The notes under the pieces: generated by a model | What the model saw: only the letters and a program-made list of their open reading frames with translations | Databases searched by the model: none | Told to the model about the DNA's origin: nothing | Program-made: the position numbers and the translations under genes | From: Pseudomonas sp. S35 | GTDB taxonomy: Bacteria; Pseudomonadota; Gammaproteobacteria; Pseudomonadales; Pseudomonadaceae | Direction of reading: 5' to 3' | Assembly: GCF_009866765.1 (NCBI RefSeq) | Contig: NZ_CP019431.1 | Span: forward strand, 6,158,001-6,222,000 | DNA: 64,000 bases | In this document: one piece after another, positions 6,438-17,018 of the stretch | Position numbering within the stretch: position 1 is the stretch's first letter | Layout of the letters: every line of letters starts with the position of its first letter

Positions 6438-9400
6438 GGGACTTGCTCCAATAGGCGATGCTTTCCAGCAGCACCGACTCTTGATACGGCTTGCCGAGGT
6501 AGTCGTTGACGCCGATGGCCATTGCACGGTCGCGGTGTTTCTGGCCGGTGCGGGAGGTGATCATGATGATCGGAAGGCGCATCAGGCGCGGGTCGTTGCG
6601 CACTTGCGTGGCCACTTCGAAGCCGTCCATGCGCGGCATTTCGATGTCGAGCAGCATCAGGTCCGGGGTGTGTTCTTCAAGCAACGCGAGGGCGTCGATG
6701 CCGTCCTTGGCGGTCAGTACGTTCATGCCGTTGCGCTCCAGCAGGCGGCTGGTGACTTTGCGCACGGTGACCGAGTCGTCCACCACCAGCACCAGCAGCG
6801 GGCGTTTTTTCAGCGGGTCGTTGAGGATCAGCGGCGCATCCACCGTCTGCGCCGGCAAGGCCGGCTGCTGTGCGCGAATATGCGCCAGCAAGTCGATGAT
6901 CAGCACCACGCGGCCGTCGCCCAGAATGGTCGCGCCGGACAAACCCTGCACCCCGGCGAACTGCGGGCCCAGGCCCTTGACCACGATCTCGCGCGTGCCG
7001 GCCATAGCATCCACATGCACCGCAACACGGCGTTCATTACACTGCACCAGCAGCACCGGTACCGGCTGGTACTGGCCCAATAATTTAGGCCGACCGACGG
7101 TGTGCAGCAGATCGCCCAGGTAGAACAATTCGTAACGCTGCCCGGCATATTCATAATGCGGCGGTTCTTGCTGGTAGTGCCCGGCCAACTCATGGGGCAG
7201 CACCCGCACCAGCCCTTCGATGGTGTTGAGCGGGATCGCGTATTGGTCGTCCGCGCACTGCACCATCAGCGCGCGGTTGACCGACACGGTGAACGGCAGG
7301 CGAATGCGAAAATGCACGCCCTCACCCGGCGTGGACTCAATGAACATCGAGCCGCCGAGCTGACGCACTTCTTCGTGCACCACGTCCATGCCCACGCCAC
7401 GCCCGGAAATCTGGGTGATTTTTTCCGCCGTGGAGAACCCCGGCTGCAGGATGAACTGCAACACGTCGCGGTCGCTGATCTCTTGATGGGGGCCGAGCAG
7501 ACCACGCTTGATCGCCTTGCGTCGCACCGCGTCCAGCGGCACGCCAGCGCCGTCGTCGCGCATGTCGAACACGATGTCGCCGCCTTCGTGGGTCAGGTCC
7601 AGGGTGATACGACCCGTTTGCGGCTTGCCGGCCAGCAGACGCGCCTCACGGGACTCCAGGCCATGGTCGACGGCGTTGCGCAGCATGTGTTCCAGCGGCG
7701 CCGCCATGCGTTCCAGCACGTTGCGGTCCATCTCGCCCTCGGCATTGCCGACGATGAATTCCACGTCCTTGCCCAACTCGCCCGCCACCTGGCGCACGAT
7801 GCGCTTGAGGCGCGGCAGCATGCGTTCGAACGGCACCATGCGCGTGCGCATCAGGCCTTCCTGCAATTCGGTGTTGATGCGTGCCTGTTGCTGCAACAAG
7901 TCGTGCGCGTCCTCGTTGCGCCGGTCAAGGGTGTCCTTCAGGTCGAGCAAATCGGAGGCGGACTCGGACAACGCACGGGACAGTTGCTGCAACTGCGAAT
8001 GGCGGTCCATTTCCAGCGGGTCGAAGTCTTCGTAGCCCAGGCGCTCGGCCTCGGCCTGCTGGCGGCTGAGGATGCGGCCCTGGGTTTCGGTGTCGAGGCG
8101 GCGCAGTTGATCGCGCATGCGCTCGATGGTGGTTTCCACCTCGGTCAGGGCGATGCGTGCGTCGTTGACTTGTTGTTCAATGCGGCCACGCAAGATCGAG
8201 GTTTCCCCAGCCAGGTTGACCAGGTCATCCAGCAGCTCGGCAGAGATTTTCACCATGTCGGCGCCAGGATCAGCGACCGCATCGGCCTTGCCAGCAGGCA
8301 ACGCGACCGGCGCCAGCGGTTCCGCGCTTGGGTGCACCAGGCTTTTGATGCGTTCGATGAGCTTGTCCACCGAGCCCACCGGCACCCCCTCCGCCACGGC
8401 GTCGATCATCTGCGCCAGGCGGTCATGGCAGCCTTGCAGCAGCGCGAACAGTTCGGCCGATGGCACGAGCACACCGGCCGACAGCCCTTCGTAGAGAAAC
8501 TCCAGTTCATGGGCCAGATCGCCAATCGGCCCGATCTCGACCATGCGTGCGCCACCCTTGAGGGTGTGCAGGTCGCGCAGCAGGGTTTCGATTTCCTGGC
8601 GATTGTTCGGCTCAGCCTGCCAGCGCAACAGCGCACTGCCGGAGCTGTCGAGGATATCGCCAGCTTCTTCAAGGAATATGTCCAGTAACTCGGGGTCAGC
8701 GCCCGACGTTTCCGGGGCCGGGGCCGGGGCCGCAGGCGTGCTGCTCTGGCGCAGCTCGCGCAGCTTGGCAACCAGCTCGGCGCTGTCGCTCAGGGCTTGC
8801 TGCTGTTGCAGTTCGTCCAGTTGCAAGGCCAGCCGCTCATGGCTGGCCATCAATACTTGAGACAGCTCGGTGGAGTAGCTGTAGCGCCGGTCCACCAGGC
8901 CTTCGTAGAGGCATTCCAACTCATGGGCCAGGTCGCCCACCGGGCCGATTTCAGCCATGCGCGCGCCGCCCTTGAGGGTGTGCAGGTCGCGCTGCAACGA
9001 GGACAGCGGAGCGGCGTTTTCGGGCTCCAGCAGCCAGCGCTTGAGGGACTGCCCGGCGCTGTCGAGGATGTCCACGGCTTCTTCGAGGAAAATTTCGACG
9101 ATCTCATCGTCCATCGCCGTTTCATGCGCCAACTGTGCCGTGGCGGCGCCCAGTTCAGCGATGCTCAGGGTGCGGCTGCCGTCGCTTTTGATCAGGCCGG
9201 TGGCTGAAGGGTCCAGCGCGTCGTCCAGCAGTTCGCGCAGGGCCTGTACCCGTGCCGGCGTCGGACTGATTTCCTGGCCCGCCGCCAGTTGGTCGAGCAT
9301 GTTGATCAGTGCTTCATGGGCCTGTTCGGCCTCCTGGAAAAACCGCTCGCTGACCGCCAGGCTGCTCTCCTCCACGGCGCCATAGAGGTCGAGCAAGGCT

Positions 9401-12249
9401 TCGCACAGCTCGTCGATGGGGTGCAGGTCGGCGATGTGCGCGCCCTCTCCCAGCGTGGTCAGTTCATCCAGCAACGCCGTGAGTTCCTGGCGCTCGCCGG
9501 GGTGCTGTTGCCAGCGACGCAGCAGGCTTTCGGCGTCGAGCAGGATGTCCATGCCCTGGGCCAGGAAGTTGGCGATCAGTTGCGGGTCGCGCTTGATCCG
9601 CAGGCCGGTGTTGGGCGCGTCGAGCAATGCTGTGAGCTGGTGGTCCAGCAAGGCTTGAGTGCGGTTGATCAAGTCGTCCGCGCCCTTGATCGGTACCAGA
9701 GGGTCACGGTCCAGTTGGCGTAACCCACGTTGGAACAGGCCTTCGGCTTCGAGCAGCAGTTCCACTTCGTCCAAGTCCAGCGGCAGGCGATGGGCCTTGT
9801 ATTCGCGGGTCAGGTGATCCAGCGGACGCACCAGCTCGGCGATGGGCAATACGCCGGCCATGTAAGCGCTGCCCTTGAGGGTATGCAGGGCGCGTTGCAG
9901 CTCATCGCTGACTTGCAGCGGCACATGTTCGGCGGCCTGTTGCAGGAAGTGGTTGAGGCTGTCCAGATGGCTCTGAGCTTCGTTGCGGAAGATTTCCAGC
10001 AGCATCGGGTCGTGGGGCTCGCCAGCGGATACGGTGGTGCCACTGGCCAAGGCGTGGGCGCGAGCGGCCAGGACATCGACCTCATCGCGTTGGCGTTGGT
10101 CGTCGGTCGCAAAGTCAGCGATCAATTCCGGCAGCAGGGCCACGGCATCGTCCAGGACTTGCTGGATCTGGGGGCCGAGCGCCACGCTGCGCTCCAGCAC
10201 GCGGTTGAGCAGGTTTTCCACCGCCCAGGCCAGCTCGGCCAGCACCAGGGCGCGCACCATGCGGCCGCTGCCTTTCAAGGTGTGGAAGGCCCGGCGCATC
10301 TCGCCCTGGGCGGTTTTGTCGGCGCTGTTGGGCAGGTGACGGTGCAGCACCTCCAGGACTTCGTCGGTTTCTTCGAGGAAGACTTCACGCAGCTCATCGT
10401 CGATGGGTTCTTCATCGGCCGGCGGCGGCAGCAGGCTGCCGGGGCGTTGCAGGGCCGGCGGGTTGAGGCGCGAAGTGGGGTTGGCCAAGGCATCGACCTG
10501 GGATTGGCTCGGCGTCTCATCCGTAGACAGTGCGCCGTCGGGGGCCAACAACGCCTGGCGCCAGGGTTTTTCCGCGGGCAGGTAGCCCAAGGCAGCCAGG
10601 CTTTGGGTGGCCAGTTCCAATACCCGTTCGCCAGCGGCATCGGGGTCTTGGAGCATGCGTTCGAGGTAGTACTCCAGGCTGCTGATCACGTCTGCAAACT
10701 GCCCCAGTTGCGCCTCGGACGGCGGGGCGTCGTTGACCATCAACTGTTCATCGACGTAATCGGTGCAGCCGCGCATCAGGCTCGCGGCGCGGGGCAGCGG
10801 GATCATCGCCAGCGCGCCACGCACCTGGCTCAGCAGTTCTGGCAGGGATTCCAGGCGCTGACGGTCCCAACCGGCTTCGATGCAGTCGATCACCAACTCT
10901 TTGGCCTGTTTCAGGCATTGGCAGGATTCGCGGACCACCAACTGGTGAATCTGGGTCAGGTCGGTGGTGGGCAGGCGGCTTTCTTCGCGGCTTTCCGGCT
11001 CGACAGTGCCGGCCATGCCGGCCAATGTGGCTTCGACGTAGAGCAAGGCGCCGGCGACGTCCATCAGCACCGCGTCGTTGGGTTCGCGTTGGCCTTGGGC
11101 CAGGCTCAACACCACCGCAAGCTGGTCGATGATGACCTTGCGCGGCTGGCCAAACCCCAGCACCGCCAGGGTATCGGCGATCTGCCGCAACGGCGCCAGC
11201 AGCGCATTGAGGTCGCCGGTGTGCAGGCGGTCGCTGCGTACGAACAGGTCGAGGCGTTCCTTGACTCGTACCAACTCCTCGCACAACGCGCCGAGCACCG
11301 AGCCCATGGCGTTGCGGTCCGGCCCGGCCAGGCGTGCGCGCTCGGCATCGACCACGGCACTGTCGGGCAAGGCTTCATCAAGACCATAGCGTTCTTTCAG
11401 ACTTTGCATGCGCGGCGTCGGCCGGGTGACTTTGGCCACGTAGAACAGCAGGCTTTTGAGCAGTTCATCCGGCGCCGACTGGTTGATACCGCCGATGCCC
11501 TGGGCCAGCAGGCGCTTGAGTTGCTTGTCGCTGGCCTTGAGCAAGCTGCGCAGCGCCGGGCTGTTGGCGACCACGCCGGTGAGCATGCCTTCCACCAGCG
11601 CCGACGCGACTTGCCACAACGGCAACAACGGCGCGCCCTGGCACAAGGCTTCAAGCCGGGCGAAGACCCGCGCCATGTCTTCAAGGTTGCTCGGGCCGTG
11701 GTCTTCGCGCAGCAGACCGGCGAGCGCCTGTTGCAGCAGTTGGTGCCATTGGCGCAGGTGTTCGTGAAGGTCCGGCACCGCTCGCTGGGCCAGGGCCTCG
11801 TCGGGCAACGGCGCAATCGACAGCAGTTGTGGGCTGAACAGGCTGGTTTCCGAGAGCAGGCTTTCACCGCGCGCACTGCGCAAGTCGTTGAGCAGCGGCA
11901 GCACCACCAACGGCAGATCGCGGCGGGCACTGTGTACGCGGTCGAGGTACAGCGGCAGTTGGCCGAGGGCCTGTTGCAACAGGCGGATGCCTTCGTCGCG
12001 TTGGCCGACCTGCCCGGCCTGGAGCGCCAGGGCCAGTTCTTCGATCTCTTCGGCCAGCAGCGCCGCACCGTAGAACTCGACCATTTGCAGCGCGCCATGC
12101 ACCTGGTGGATACCGGCCAGGCATTGGCCGATCACGTCATCGTCATGGGTTTCGACAAACGCATCCAGCGCCGAACGGGCCTGTTTCAGGGTCTCGGCAA
12201 TGTCGCCCTTGACCCATTCGAGGGCCACGTAGTCGTGCCGATCAACCAT
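6430..12249 (-). CDS. chpA: ChpA, hybrid CheA-type chemosensory histidine kinase with multiple Hpt domains
   Basis: 1939 residues. Four canonical Hpt boxes of the HTLKG type lie near residues 655 (FHTLKGSGRM), 787 (LHTLKGSAYM), 1088 (LHTLKGGARM) and 1226 (LHTLKGGARM). Two earlier helical segments (IHQVHGALQM near 47 and LSQVRGALAM near 470) look like Hpt domains without a usable histidine context. After a linker come the CheA dimerisation and ATPase domains (NAVDHGLE near 1525, GRGVGMDVV near 1618), a CheW-like domain, and a C-terminal receiver with DIEMPRMDG near 1868. It is the central kinase of the Pil-Chp pathway, phosphorylating PilG and PilH to control type IV pilus activity and cAMP signalling. 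P. aeruginosa ChpA is about 2470 residues as I recall, so this one is shorter, as in other fluorescens-group species. Confidence 0.95.
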   Translation of the reverse strand: MVDRHDYVALEWVKGDIAETLKQARSALDAFVETHDDDVIGQCLAGIHQVHGALQMVEFYGAALLAEEIEELALALQAGQVGQRDEGIRLLQQALGQLPLYLDRVHSARRDLPLVVLPLLNDLRSARGESLLSETSLFSPQLLSIAPLPDEALAQRAVPDLHEHLRQWHQLLQQALAGLLREDHGPSNLEDMARVFARLEALCQGAPLLPLWQVASALVEGMLTGVVANSPALRSLLKASDKQLKRLLAQGIGGINQSAPDELLKSLLFYVAKVTRPTPRMQSLKERYGLDEALPDSAVVDAERARLAGPDRNAMGSVLGALCEELVRVKERLDLFVRSDRLHTGDLNALLAPLRQIADTLAVLGFGQPRKVIIDQLAVVLSLAQGQREPNDAVLMDVAGALLYVEATLAGMAGTVEPESREESRLPTTDLTQIHQLVVRESCQCLKQAKELVIDCIEAGWDRQRLESLPELLSQVRGALAMIPLPRAASLMRGCTDYVDEQLMVNDAPPSEAQLGQFADVISSLEYYLERMLQDPDAAGERVLELATQSLAALGYLPAEKPWRQALLAPDGALSTDETPSQSQVDALANPTSRLNPPALQRPGSLLPPPADEEPIDDELREVFLEETDEVLEVLHRHLPNSADKTAQGEMRRAFHTLKGSGRMVRALVLAELAWAVENLLNRVLERSVALGPQIQQVLDDAVALLPELIADFATDDQRQRDEVDVLAARAHALASGTTVSAGEPHDPMLLEIFRNEAQSHLDSLNHFLQQAAEHVPLQVSDELQRALHTLKGSAYMAGVLPIAELVRPLDHLTREYKAHRLPLDLDEVELLLEAEGLFQRGLRQLDRDPLVPIKGADDLINRTQALLDHQLTALLDAPNTGLRIKRDPQLIANFLAQGMDILLDAESLLRRWQQHPGERQELTALLDELTTLGEGAHIADLHPIDELCEALLDLYGAVEESSLAVSERFFQEAEQAHEALINMLDQLAAGQEISPTPARVQALRELLDDALDPSATGLIKSDGSRTLSIAELGAATAQLAHETAMDDEIVEIFLEEAVDILDSAGQSLKRWLLEPENAAPLSSLQRDLHTLKGGARMAEIGPVGDLAHELECLYEGLVDRRYSYSTELSQVLMASHERLALQLDELQQQQALSDSAELVAKLRELRQSSTPAAPAPAPETSGADPELLDIFLEEAGDILDSSGSALLRWQAEPNNRQEIETLLRDLHTLKGGARMVEIGPIGDLAHELEFLYEGLSAGVLVPSAELFALLQGCHDRLAQMIDAVAEGVPVGSVDKLIERIKSLVHPSAEPLAPVALPAGKADAVADPGADMVKISAELLDDLVNLAGETSILRGRIEQQVNDARIALTEVETTIERMRDQLRRLDTETQGRILSRQQAEAERLGYEDFDPLEMDRHSQLQQLSRALSESASDLLDLKDTLDRRNEDAHDLLQQQARINTELQEGLMRTRMVPFERMLPRLKRIVRQVAGELGKDVEFIVGNAEGEMDRNVLERMAAPLEHMLRNAVDHGLESREARLLAGKPQTGRITLDLTHEGGDIVFDMRDDGAGVPLDAVRRKAIKRGLLGPHQEISDRDVLQFILQPGFSTAEKITQISGRGVGMDVVHEEVRQLGGSMFIESTPGEGVHFRIRLPFTVSVNRALMVQCADDQYAIPLNTIEGLVRVLPHELAGHYQQEPPHYEYAGQRYELFYLGDLLHTVGRPKLLGQYQPVPVLLVQCNERRVAVHVDAMAGTREIVVKGLGPQFAGVQGLSGATILGDGRVVLIIDLLAHIRAQQPALPAQTVDAPLILNDPLKKRPLLVLVVDDSVTVRKVTSRLLERNGMNVLTAKDGIDALALLEEHTPDLMLLDIEMPRMDGFEVATQVRNDPRLMRLPIIMITSRTGQKHRDRAMAIGVNDYLGKPYQESVLLESIAYWSKSHA

Positions 12250-12305
12250 AACTGCTCCGCTTAGAATTCGTGGGTTGCTGGTATCTCACAAACACTGGAG
12301 ATCCA

Positions 12306-12334
12306 ATATGGGAGCAAGCCCGCTGCCACATTTT
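12306..12334. repeat. Degraded REP element between pilJ and chpA
   Basis: ATATGGGAGCAAGCCCGCTGCCACATTTT (key parts TGGGAGCAAGCCCG and CCACATTTT) is a decayed relative of the GTGGGAGGGGGCTTGCC palindrome. It fills the 106-bp gap where pilK would stand in P. aeruginosa. Confidence 0.55.
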
Positions 12335-12355
12335 GACTGCATTTCAATCGTCCAT

Positions 12356-14395
12356 CTACTTGGGCGGCGGCAAGGTGAAACCTGAGACCGACCTGCGCAA
12401 CTGGCTCGCCATCTTCGCCAAGTTACCGATGCTTTCCGCCGTGGCGGTCGACCCCGACGACGTCTGGCTGGTGATCTGCTGGATCACATTCATGGTCAGG
12501 GAGATCTGGCCCGCCGACGAGGTCTGTTGCTGCGCCGCATTGGAGATACTCTGGATCAGCGCGGCCAACGTCTTCGACACGCCTTCGATCTCTTCCAGCG
12601 CCACACCCGCATCCTGGGCCAGCCGTGCACCGCGCACCACTTCGGTGGTGGTCTGCTCCATGGAGATGACCGCCTCGTTGGTGTCGGCCTGGATCGCCCG
12701 CACCAGGGTTTCGATCTGCCGCGTGGCCGCCGATGAACGCTCGGCCAGCCGTTGCACTTCATCGGCCACCACCGCAAAGCCACGTCCGGCATCCCCGGCC
12801 ATGCTCGCCTGGATGGCGGCGTTAAGGGCAAGGATGTTGGTCTGGTCGGCAATGTCGTCGATCAGGCTGACGATGTCGCCAATCTCCTGGGACGATTCAC
12901 CCAGGCGCTTGATGCGCTTGGCGGTGTCCTGGATCTGCTCGCGAATGTTGTCCATACCGTGGATGGTGTTGTGCACCACCTCGTTGCCCTTGTTGGCGAT
13001 TTCTACCGAACGCTCCGCCACCGCCGAGGATTCGGCGGCGTTGGCCGACACCTGGTCGATGGACTGGGCCATCTGGTTGATCGCCGTGGACGCTTCGGCG
13101 ATCTGCTGGGCCTGATGCTCCGAGGCCTGGGCCAAGTGCATGGCGGTGGCCTGGGTGTCTTGCACCGCACCGGCAACCTGGCCGGCGGTGAGGTTGATCG
13201 TCGCGACCAGATCGCGCAGTTGGTCCACGGAGTAGTTGATGGAGTCGGCAATGGTGCCGGTGAAGTCTTCAGTCACCGAAGCCGTCACGGTGAGGTCGCC
13301 ATCGGCCAGGTCTTCGATTTCATCGAGCAAACGCATGATCGCGTTCTGGTTGCGCTCGTTCTTCTCGGCAGTCTCGCGCAGTTGGCGGTTGGTCTCACGC
13401 ACCATCACCAGGCCGATCAGGATGATCGAGGCCAGTGCCAGCAGGCCCAGTACATAGCCGCCAATGGTGTCGAAACTGCGCCCGCTGGCCAGGTTTTCAA
13501 AGCCGGTGGCCAGGTGCGAGGCTTCATCGAGCAGGGTTTGCGACAGGTTGAAGATATTGCTCGCCGAGGCGCGCACTTGGAACAACTGTGGCGAGGTTTC
13601 GAGGATTTCGTCCACGGAGCCGGAGACGAACTCGAACAGCTCAGCAATTTCCGTCAGCCGCGCACGGGCGTCACGGTCTTCGACTTGAGTGATGCGCAGG
13701 CCTGGGTTGCCGTTGAGCATGCCATTGAGCACCTGGCCAAACCGGGCGGCGTCACGGCCAAAGGTATCGGCGGCCTGCACGGCGGTTTCGTCGCCGGCCA
13801 GCACGGTGTTGACCGCGCCCAGGATGCGCTCGGCCAGCAGCGACTGGCGCTGGGCCAAGGCCACCTGGCTGGCCGGGGCGCCGCGCTGCAGCAGGATGTC
13901 GACGACTTTTTCCGATTCCATCTGCAATTGCGGCACGGTTTCGGCGAGAGTGGCGGCCACTTGGTGCAAGGACAGTACGGTCTGCTCGCTGGCGAGGATC
14001 GCGTCTGTGTTTTTCAGCAGCGCTTCCCAGTCGGTCTGCACCGCACGCATCTCGGCGCGCACGGCACTCGGCGCTGCGGGCAGGCCGGTGTCCGGGTCGC
14101 CTTTTTTCAGGTAGCCCCAGCGCTGGGCAAAATCGTTGCGTGCATCCCCAAGCAATTTGAACGCGGCGGCCTTGCCGGCGGCAGCTTCGGTGGCGTTCTT
14201 GGCGATGCGCTGGGACAACACGCGCAGCTCGCCCGCGTGGCCGATGTACTGCTTGTCGTAGGTGGACTGGGTGTTGAGGTACGCGAAGTTGGCGAACAGC
14301 AGCATGATGAATACGATCAGTGCAATAAACAGCACGATGATCTGCGAGCGGCTGCGCGAGCCGGCCTGGGGTTTGGGTGTGGTAGCGGTGGTCAT
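12356..14395 (-). CDS. pilJ: PilJ, methyl-accepting chemotaxis protein of the Chp system
   Basis: 679 residues. A transmembrane segment ([19 protein letters not shown], about residues 17-37) precedes a long periplasmic helical domain with two PilJ-type modules ([12 protein letters not shown] near 63, and a second around 190-300). A second membrane segment lies near 325-345 ([19 protein letters not shown]), then HAMP and the cytoplasmic signalling hairpin with [18 protein letters not shown] and [13 protein letters not shown]. PilJ is the receptor that feeds ChpA, sensing retracted pilin or surface contact. The ATG overlaps the pilI stop by 4 bp (ATGA). The true start is MTTATTPKP, not the longer frame. 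Confidence 0.95.
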   Translation of the reverse strand: MTTATTPKPQAGSRSRSQIIVLFIALIVFIMLLFANFAYLNTQSTYDKQYIGHAGELRVLSQRIAKNATEAAAGKAAAFKLLGDARNDFAQRWGYLKKGDPDTGLPAAPSAVRAEMRAVQTDWEALLKNTDAILASEQTVLSLHQVAATLAETVPQLQMESEKVVDILLQRGAPASQVALAQRQSLLAERILGAVNTVLAGDETAVQAADTFGRDAARFGQVLNGMLNGNPGLRITQVEDRDARARLTEIAELFEFVSGSVDEILETSPQLFQVRASASNIFNLSQTLLDEASHLATGFENLASGRSFDTIGGYVLGLLALASIILIGLVMVRETNRQLRETAEKNERNQNAIMRLLDEIEDLADGDLTVTASVTEDFTGTIADSINYSVDQLRDLVATINLTAGQVAGAVQDTQATAMHLAQASEHQAQQIAEASTAINQMAQSIDQVSANAAESSAVAERSVEIANKGNEVVHNTIHGMDNIREQIQDTAKRIKRLGESSQEIGDIVSLIDDIADQTNILALNAAIQASMAGDAGRGFAVVADEVQRLAERSSAATRQIETLVRAIQADTNEAVISMEQTTTEVVRGARLAQDAGVALEEIEGVSKTLAALIQSISNAAQQQTSSAGQISLTMNVIQQITSQTSSGSTATAESIGNLAKMASQLRRSVSGFTLPPPK

Positions 14396-14916
14396 GCGGC
14401 GACATCCATGAAACCTGGAGCCTGCGCCAGGGCGAAGGGGCTGAAGACCTGCCACAGCGGTTGGCCGTCGAACTGGCCTTGTATAAACGGCGCACTGGGG
14501 CTGGCATTGGCCAGCAAGGCGTCCTGTGCAAAATGCTGCATCCCCACCACCTCGTCCACCAGCAGCCCGACAAACAGATCGTTGTATTCCACTACCAGCA
14601 CCCGCCGTTGCTTGCGCGCCTTGGACAACGCCAGGCCGAGGAAACCGCCCAGGTCCATCACCGGCAACAGGCGCCCGCGCAGGTTAGCAACACCCTTGAC
14701 CCAGGCCTTGACCCCGGGCATCAAAGTGCAGCGCGGCTCATGCAGGACTTCGGCGACCTCGCCCATGGGCGCCACATACCAATGCTGCCCCAGGCGAAAG
14801 CCGATCCCGCTCCAGCGGTGCAGGCGGGGTTCCTGGGACGGCAGGTCGGCGGCCAACAGGCGGCAGCGCCGGTCGATGTCCAGCAACAGCTCGAAGGCGG
14901 TTTGCGACTCGGTCAT
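14392..14916 (-). CDS. pilI: PilI, CheW-like coupling protein
   Basis: 174 residues comprising one CheW domain: [37 protein letters not shown] (the conserved G-x-x-N-x-R-G-x-x-L-P-V-x-D-L motif) and [19 protein letters not shown]. It couples PilJ to ChpA. It lies 12 bp downstream of pilH and shares ATGA with pilJ, so it is translationally coupled within the operon. Confidence 0.94.
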   Translation of the reverse strand: MTESQTAFELLLDIDRRCRLLAADLPSQEPRLHRWSGIGFRLGQHWYVAPMGEVAEVLHEPRCTLMPGVKAWVKGVANLRGRLLPVMDLGGFLGLALSKARKQRRVLVVEYNDLFVGLLVDEVVGMQHFAQDALLANASPSAPFIQGQFDGQPLWQVFSPFALAQAPGFMDVAA

Positions 14917-14928
14917 GATGGCGTGCCG

Positions 14929-15294
14929 TCAGCCGGCCAGCACCTTGTTCAGGGTGGCGATCAGGGTGTCTTCGTCCACCGGCTTGGTCAGGTAGTCCTT
15001 GGCGCCCTGGCGCGCGCCCCAGATCTTGTCGGTCTCCTGGTCCTTCGTGGTGATGATGATGATCGGGATGCCATTGGTTTCCGGCTCCTTGGACAACTGG
15101 CGCGTGGCCTGGAAGCCATTGAGGCCCGGCATCACGATGTCCATCAGCACTGCGTCGGGCTTTTCCTGGCGGGCCAGGGCCACGCCGTCCGCACCGTTTT
15201 CGGCCTTGAGGACCTGGTGGCCGTGCTTTTCCAGCATGCCGGTGAGTTTGTACATTTCAGTCGGCGAATCGTCGACGATCAGAACACGTGCCAT
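14929..15294 (-). CDS. pilH: PilH, single-domain response regulator
   Basis: 121 residues, a stand-alone CheY-like receiver. Acidic pair DD in MARVLIVDDSPTEMYKL (residues 8-9), phospho-acceptor Asp in DAVLMDIVMPGLNGFQ (about residue 52), switch Thr in IIIITTKDQ and the conserved Lys in DYLTKPVDED. In the Pil-Chp system PilH opposes PilG or acts as a phosphate sink and is linked to pilus retraction. I start at MARVLIVDD rather than the MGKT extension, which has weaker context. Confidence 0.95.
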   Translation of the reverse strand: MARVLIVDDSPTEMYKLTGMLEKHGHQVLKAENGADGVALARQEKPDAVLMDIVMPGLNGFQATRQLSKEPETNGIPIIIITTKDQETDKIWGARQGAKDYLTKPVDEDTLIATLNKVLAG

Positions 15295-15340
15295 GGTTTT
15301 CCCCATTACATTGGTCGGCGCCGGCCCTTGTGAGGCGGCG

Positions 15341-15748
15341 TCAGTGTGCTTGTTCTACTGCGGCGAACCCCGGCACATAGGCCTTGATTGCACCCAGCAG
15401 TTCTTCCTTGCTGAAAGGCTTGGTCAAAAACTGATCGACACCCACGATGCGCCCCTTGGCCTTGTCGAACAGACCGTCCTTGGAGGACAGCATGATCACC
15501 GGAATCGACTTGAACGCCGGGTTGTTCTTCACCAGCGCGCAAGTCTGATAGCCATCCAGGCGCGGCATCATGATGTCGACGAAGATAATGTGCGGGTGGT
15601 GATCAACAATCCGGGCCAGGGCATCGAAACCGTCGATGGCCGTGATGACTTCGCACCCGACGTTCTTCAACAGGGTCTCGGCGGTGCGGCGGATCGTTTT
15701 CGAGTCGTCGATCACCATCACTCTCAAGGCGTTGGAATGCTGTTCCAT
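15341..15748 (-). CDS. pilG: PilG, single-domain response regulator, first gene of the Chp operon
   Basis: 135 residues, CheY-like: LRVMVIDDSKTIRRTAETLL with the acidic pair, phospho-acceptor Asp in HIIFVDIMMPRLDGYQ (about residue 59), PVIMLSSKDG and DQFLTKPFSKEEL. PilG promotes type IV pilus function and cAMP synthesis. The start is MEQHSNALR at 15748; upstream is a 239-bp region shared with the divergent gshB, which must contain both promoters. I found no clear operator there. Confidence 0.95.
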   Translation of the reverse strand: MEQHSNALRVMVIDDSKTIRRTAETLLKNVGCEVITAIDGFDALARIVDHHPHIIFVDIMMPRLDGYQTCALVKNNPAFKSIPVIMLSSKDGLFDKAKGRIVGVDQFLTKPFSKEELLGAIKAYVPGFAAVEQAH

Positions 15749-15987
15749 ATCTGCTCTACCATCGCCACAGCGAATCGGTTTTCGGTGTGTACTGCCTGAT
15801 GTTGCACAGGATGAGCGCCGCAAGCCTTGGAATTCAAGGGCTGCTGCGCCGTGGCAGTCTTTTTAGCACAGTCTCGGGGAGCAATCTATCGAGGCACCCG
15901 CCCGGTGGTTTTTCCTTGACCCACAACAGCCGCAGCGCCACTCTGACGCCACTTTTATGCGCCCTAATTTGCTAGAGGAAATCCCCC

Positions 15988-16941
15988 ATGAGCGTTCGCG
16001 TCGGCATTGTCATGGACCCTATCGCCAGCATTTCCTATAAAAAGGACAGTTCGCTGGCCATGCTCCTGGCCGCCCAGGCCCGCGGCTGGACCTTGTTCTA
16101 TATGGAACAGCGCGACCTTTATCAGGGCGACGGCGAAGCCCGCGCACGCATGCGCCCGCTGCAGGTGTTCGCCAACCCGCAAAAATGGTTCGAACTGCAG
16201 GACGAAATCGACAGCCCCCTGAGCGACCTGGACGTGATCCTGATGCGCAAGGACCCGCCGTTCGACATGGAGTTCGTCTACTCCACCTACCTGCTGGAGC
16301 AGGCCGAACGTGCCGGCGTGCTGATCGTCAACAAGCCGCAGAGCCTGCGCGACTGCAATGAAAAGCTGTTCGCCACGCTGTTCCCGCAGTGCACGCCGCC
16401 GACCGTGGTCAGCCGCCGCGCCGACGTGCTGCGTGAATTTGCCGCCAAACACGGTGATGTGATCCTCAAGCCGCTGGACGGCATGGGCGGCACCTCGATC
16501 TTCCGTCACCGCGCGGGCGACCCGAACCTGTCGGTGATCCTGGAAACCCTGACCGCGCTGGGCACCCAGCAGATCATGGGCCAGGCGTACCTGCCGGCGA
16601 TCAAGGACGGCGACAAGCGCATCCTGATGATCGATGGCGAGCCAGTGGATTATTGCCTCGCACGTATCCCGGCGGCCGGCGAAACCCGTGGCAACTTGGC
16701 GGCCGGCGGACGCGGTGAGGCAAGGCCGTTGTCAGACAAAGACCGCTGGATCGCCAGCCAGGTTGGCCCGACCCTGCGAGAAAAGGGTTTACTGTTCGTA
16801 GGCCTTGACGTAATTGGTGAAAGCCTCACCGAAATCAACGTCACGAGTCCGACCTGTATTCGCGAGATCGACAATGCATTTGGCACGAACATCGGCGAAA
16901 TGCTGATGGTCGCCATCGAGCGCAAGCTGAAAGCCAAGTGA
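15988..16941 (+). CDS. gshB: Glutathione synthetase
   Basis: 317 residues, full length for bacterial GshB. ATP-grasp features: VRVGIVMDPIASISYKKDS at the N-terminus (substrate loop), DVILMRKDPPFDMEFVY, VILKPLDGMGGTSIFR (ATP-binding), GDKRILMIDG and ITEINVTSPTC-like EINVTSPTCIREID near the C-terminus (metal and glutathione site). It joins gamma-glutamylcysteine and glycine with ATP in the cytoplasm. It starts at ATG 15988 with GAGGAAA upstream. It is divergent from pilG and followed by tonB3, an arrangement conserved in Pseudomonas. Confidence 0.97.
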   Translation: MSVRVGIVMDPIASISYKKDSSLAMLLAAQARGWTLFYMEQRDLYQGDGEARARMRPLQVFANPQKWFELQDEIDSPLSDLDVILMRKDPPFDMEFVYSTYLLEQAERAGVLIVNKPQSLRDCNEKLFATLFPQCTPPTVVSRRADVLREFAAKHGDVILKPLDGMGGTSIFRHRAGDPNLSVILETLTALGTQQIMGQAYLPAIKDGDKRILMIDGEPVDYCLARIPAAGETRGNLAAGGRGEARPLSDKDRWIASQVGPTLREKGLLFVGLDVIGESLTEINVTSPTCIREIDNAFGTNIGEMLMVAIERKLKAK

Positions 16942-17018
16942 TATAGAACAGCCGGATACCCACCAACATTGCGTTATCATGCGCCACCTGTGAAACGCGC
17001 GATGTTGGTTTTCTTGTC

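Noticed and set aside
9730..12264. 844-codon open frame on the plus strand opposite chpA
   Set aside because: Mirror of the GC-rich chpA coding sequence; composition is Gln/His/Gly/Arg-rich without any domain, and the minus-strand gene has clear Hpt and kinase motifs.
12752..14995. 747-codon plus-strand frame opposite pilJ and pilI
   Set aside because: Antisense shadow; no start-site support and no recognisable domain.
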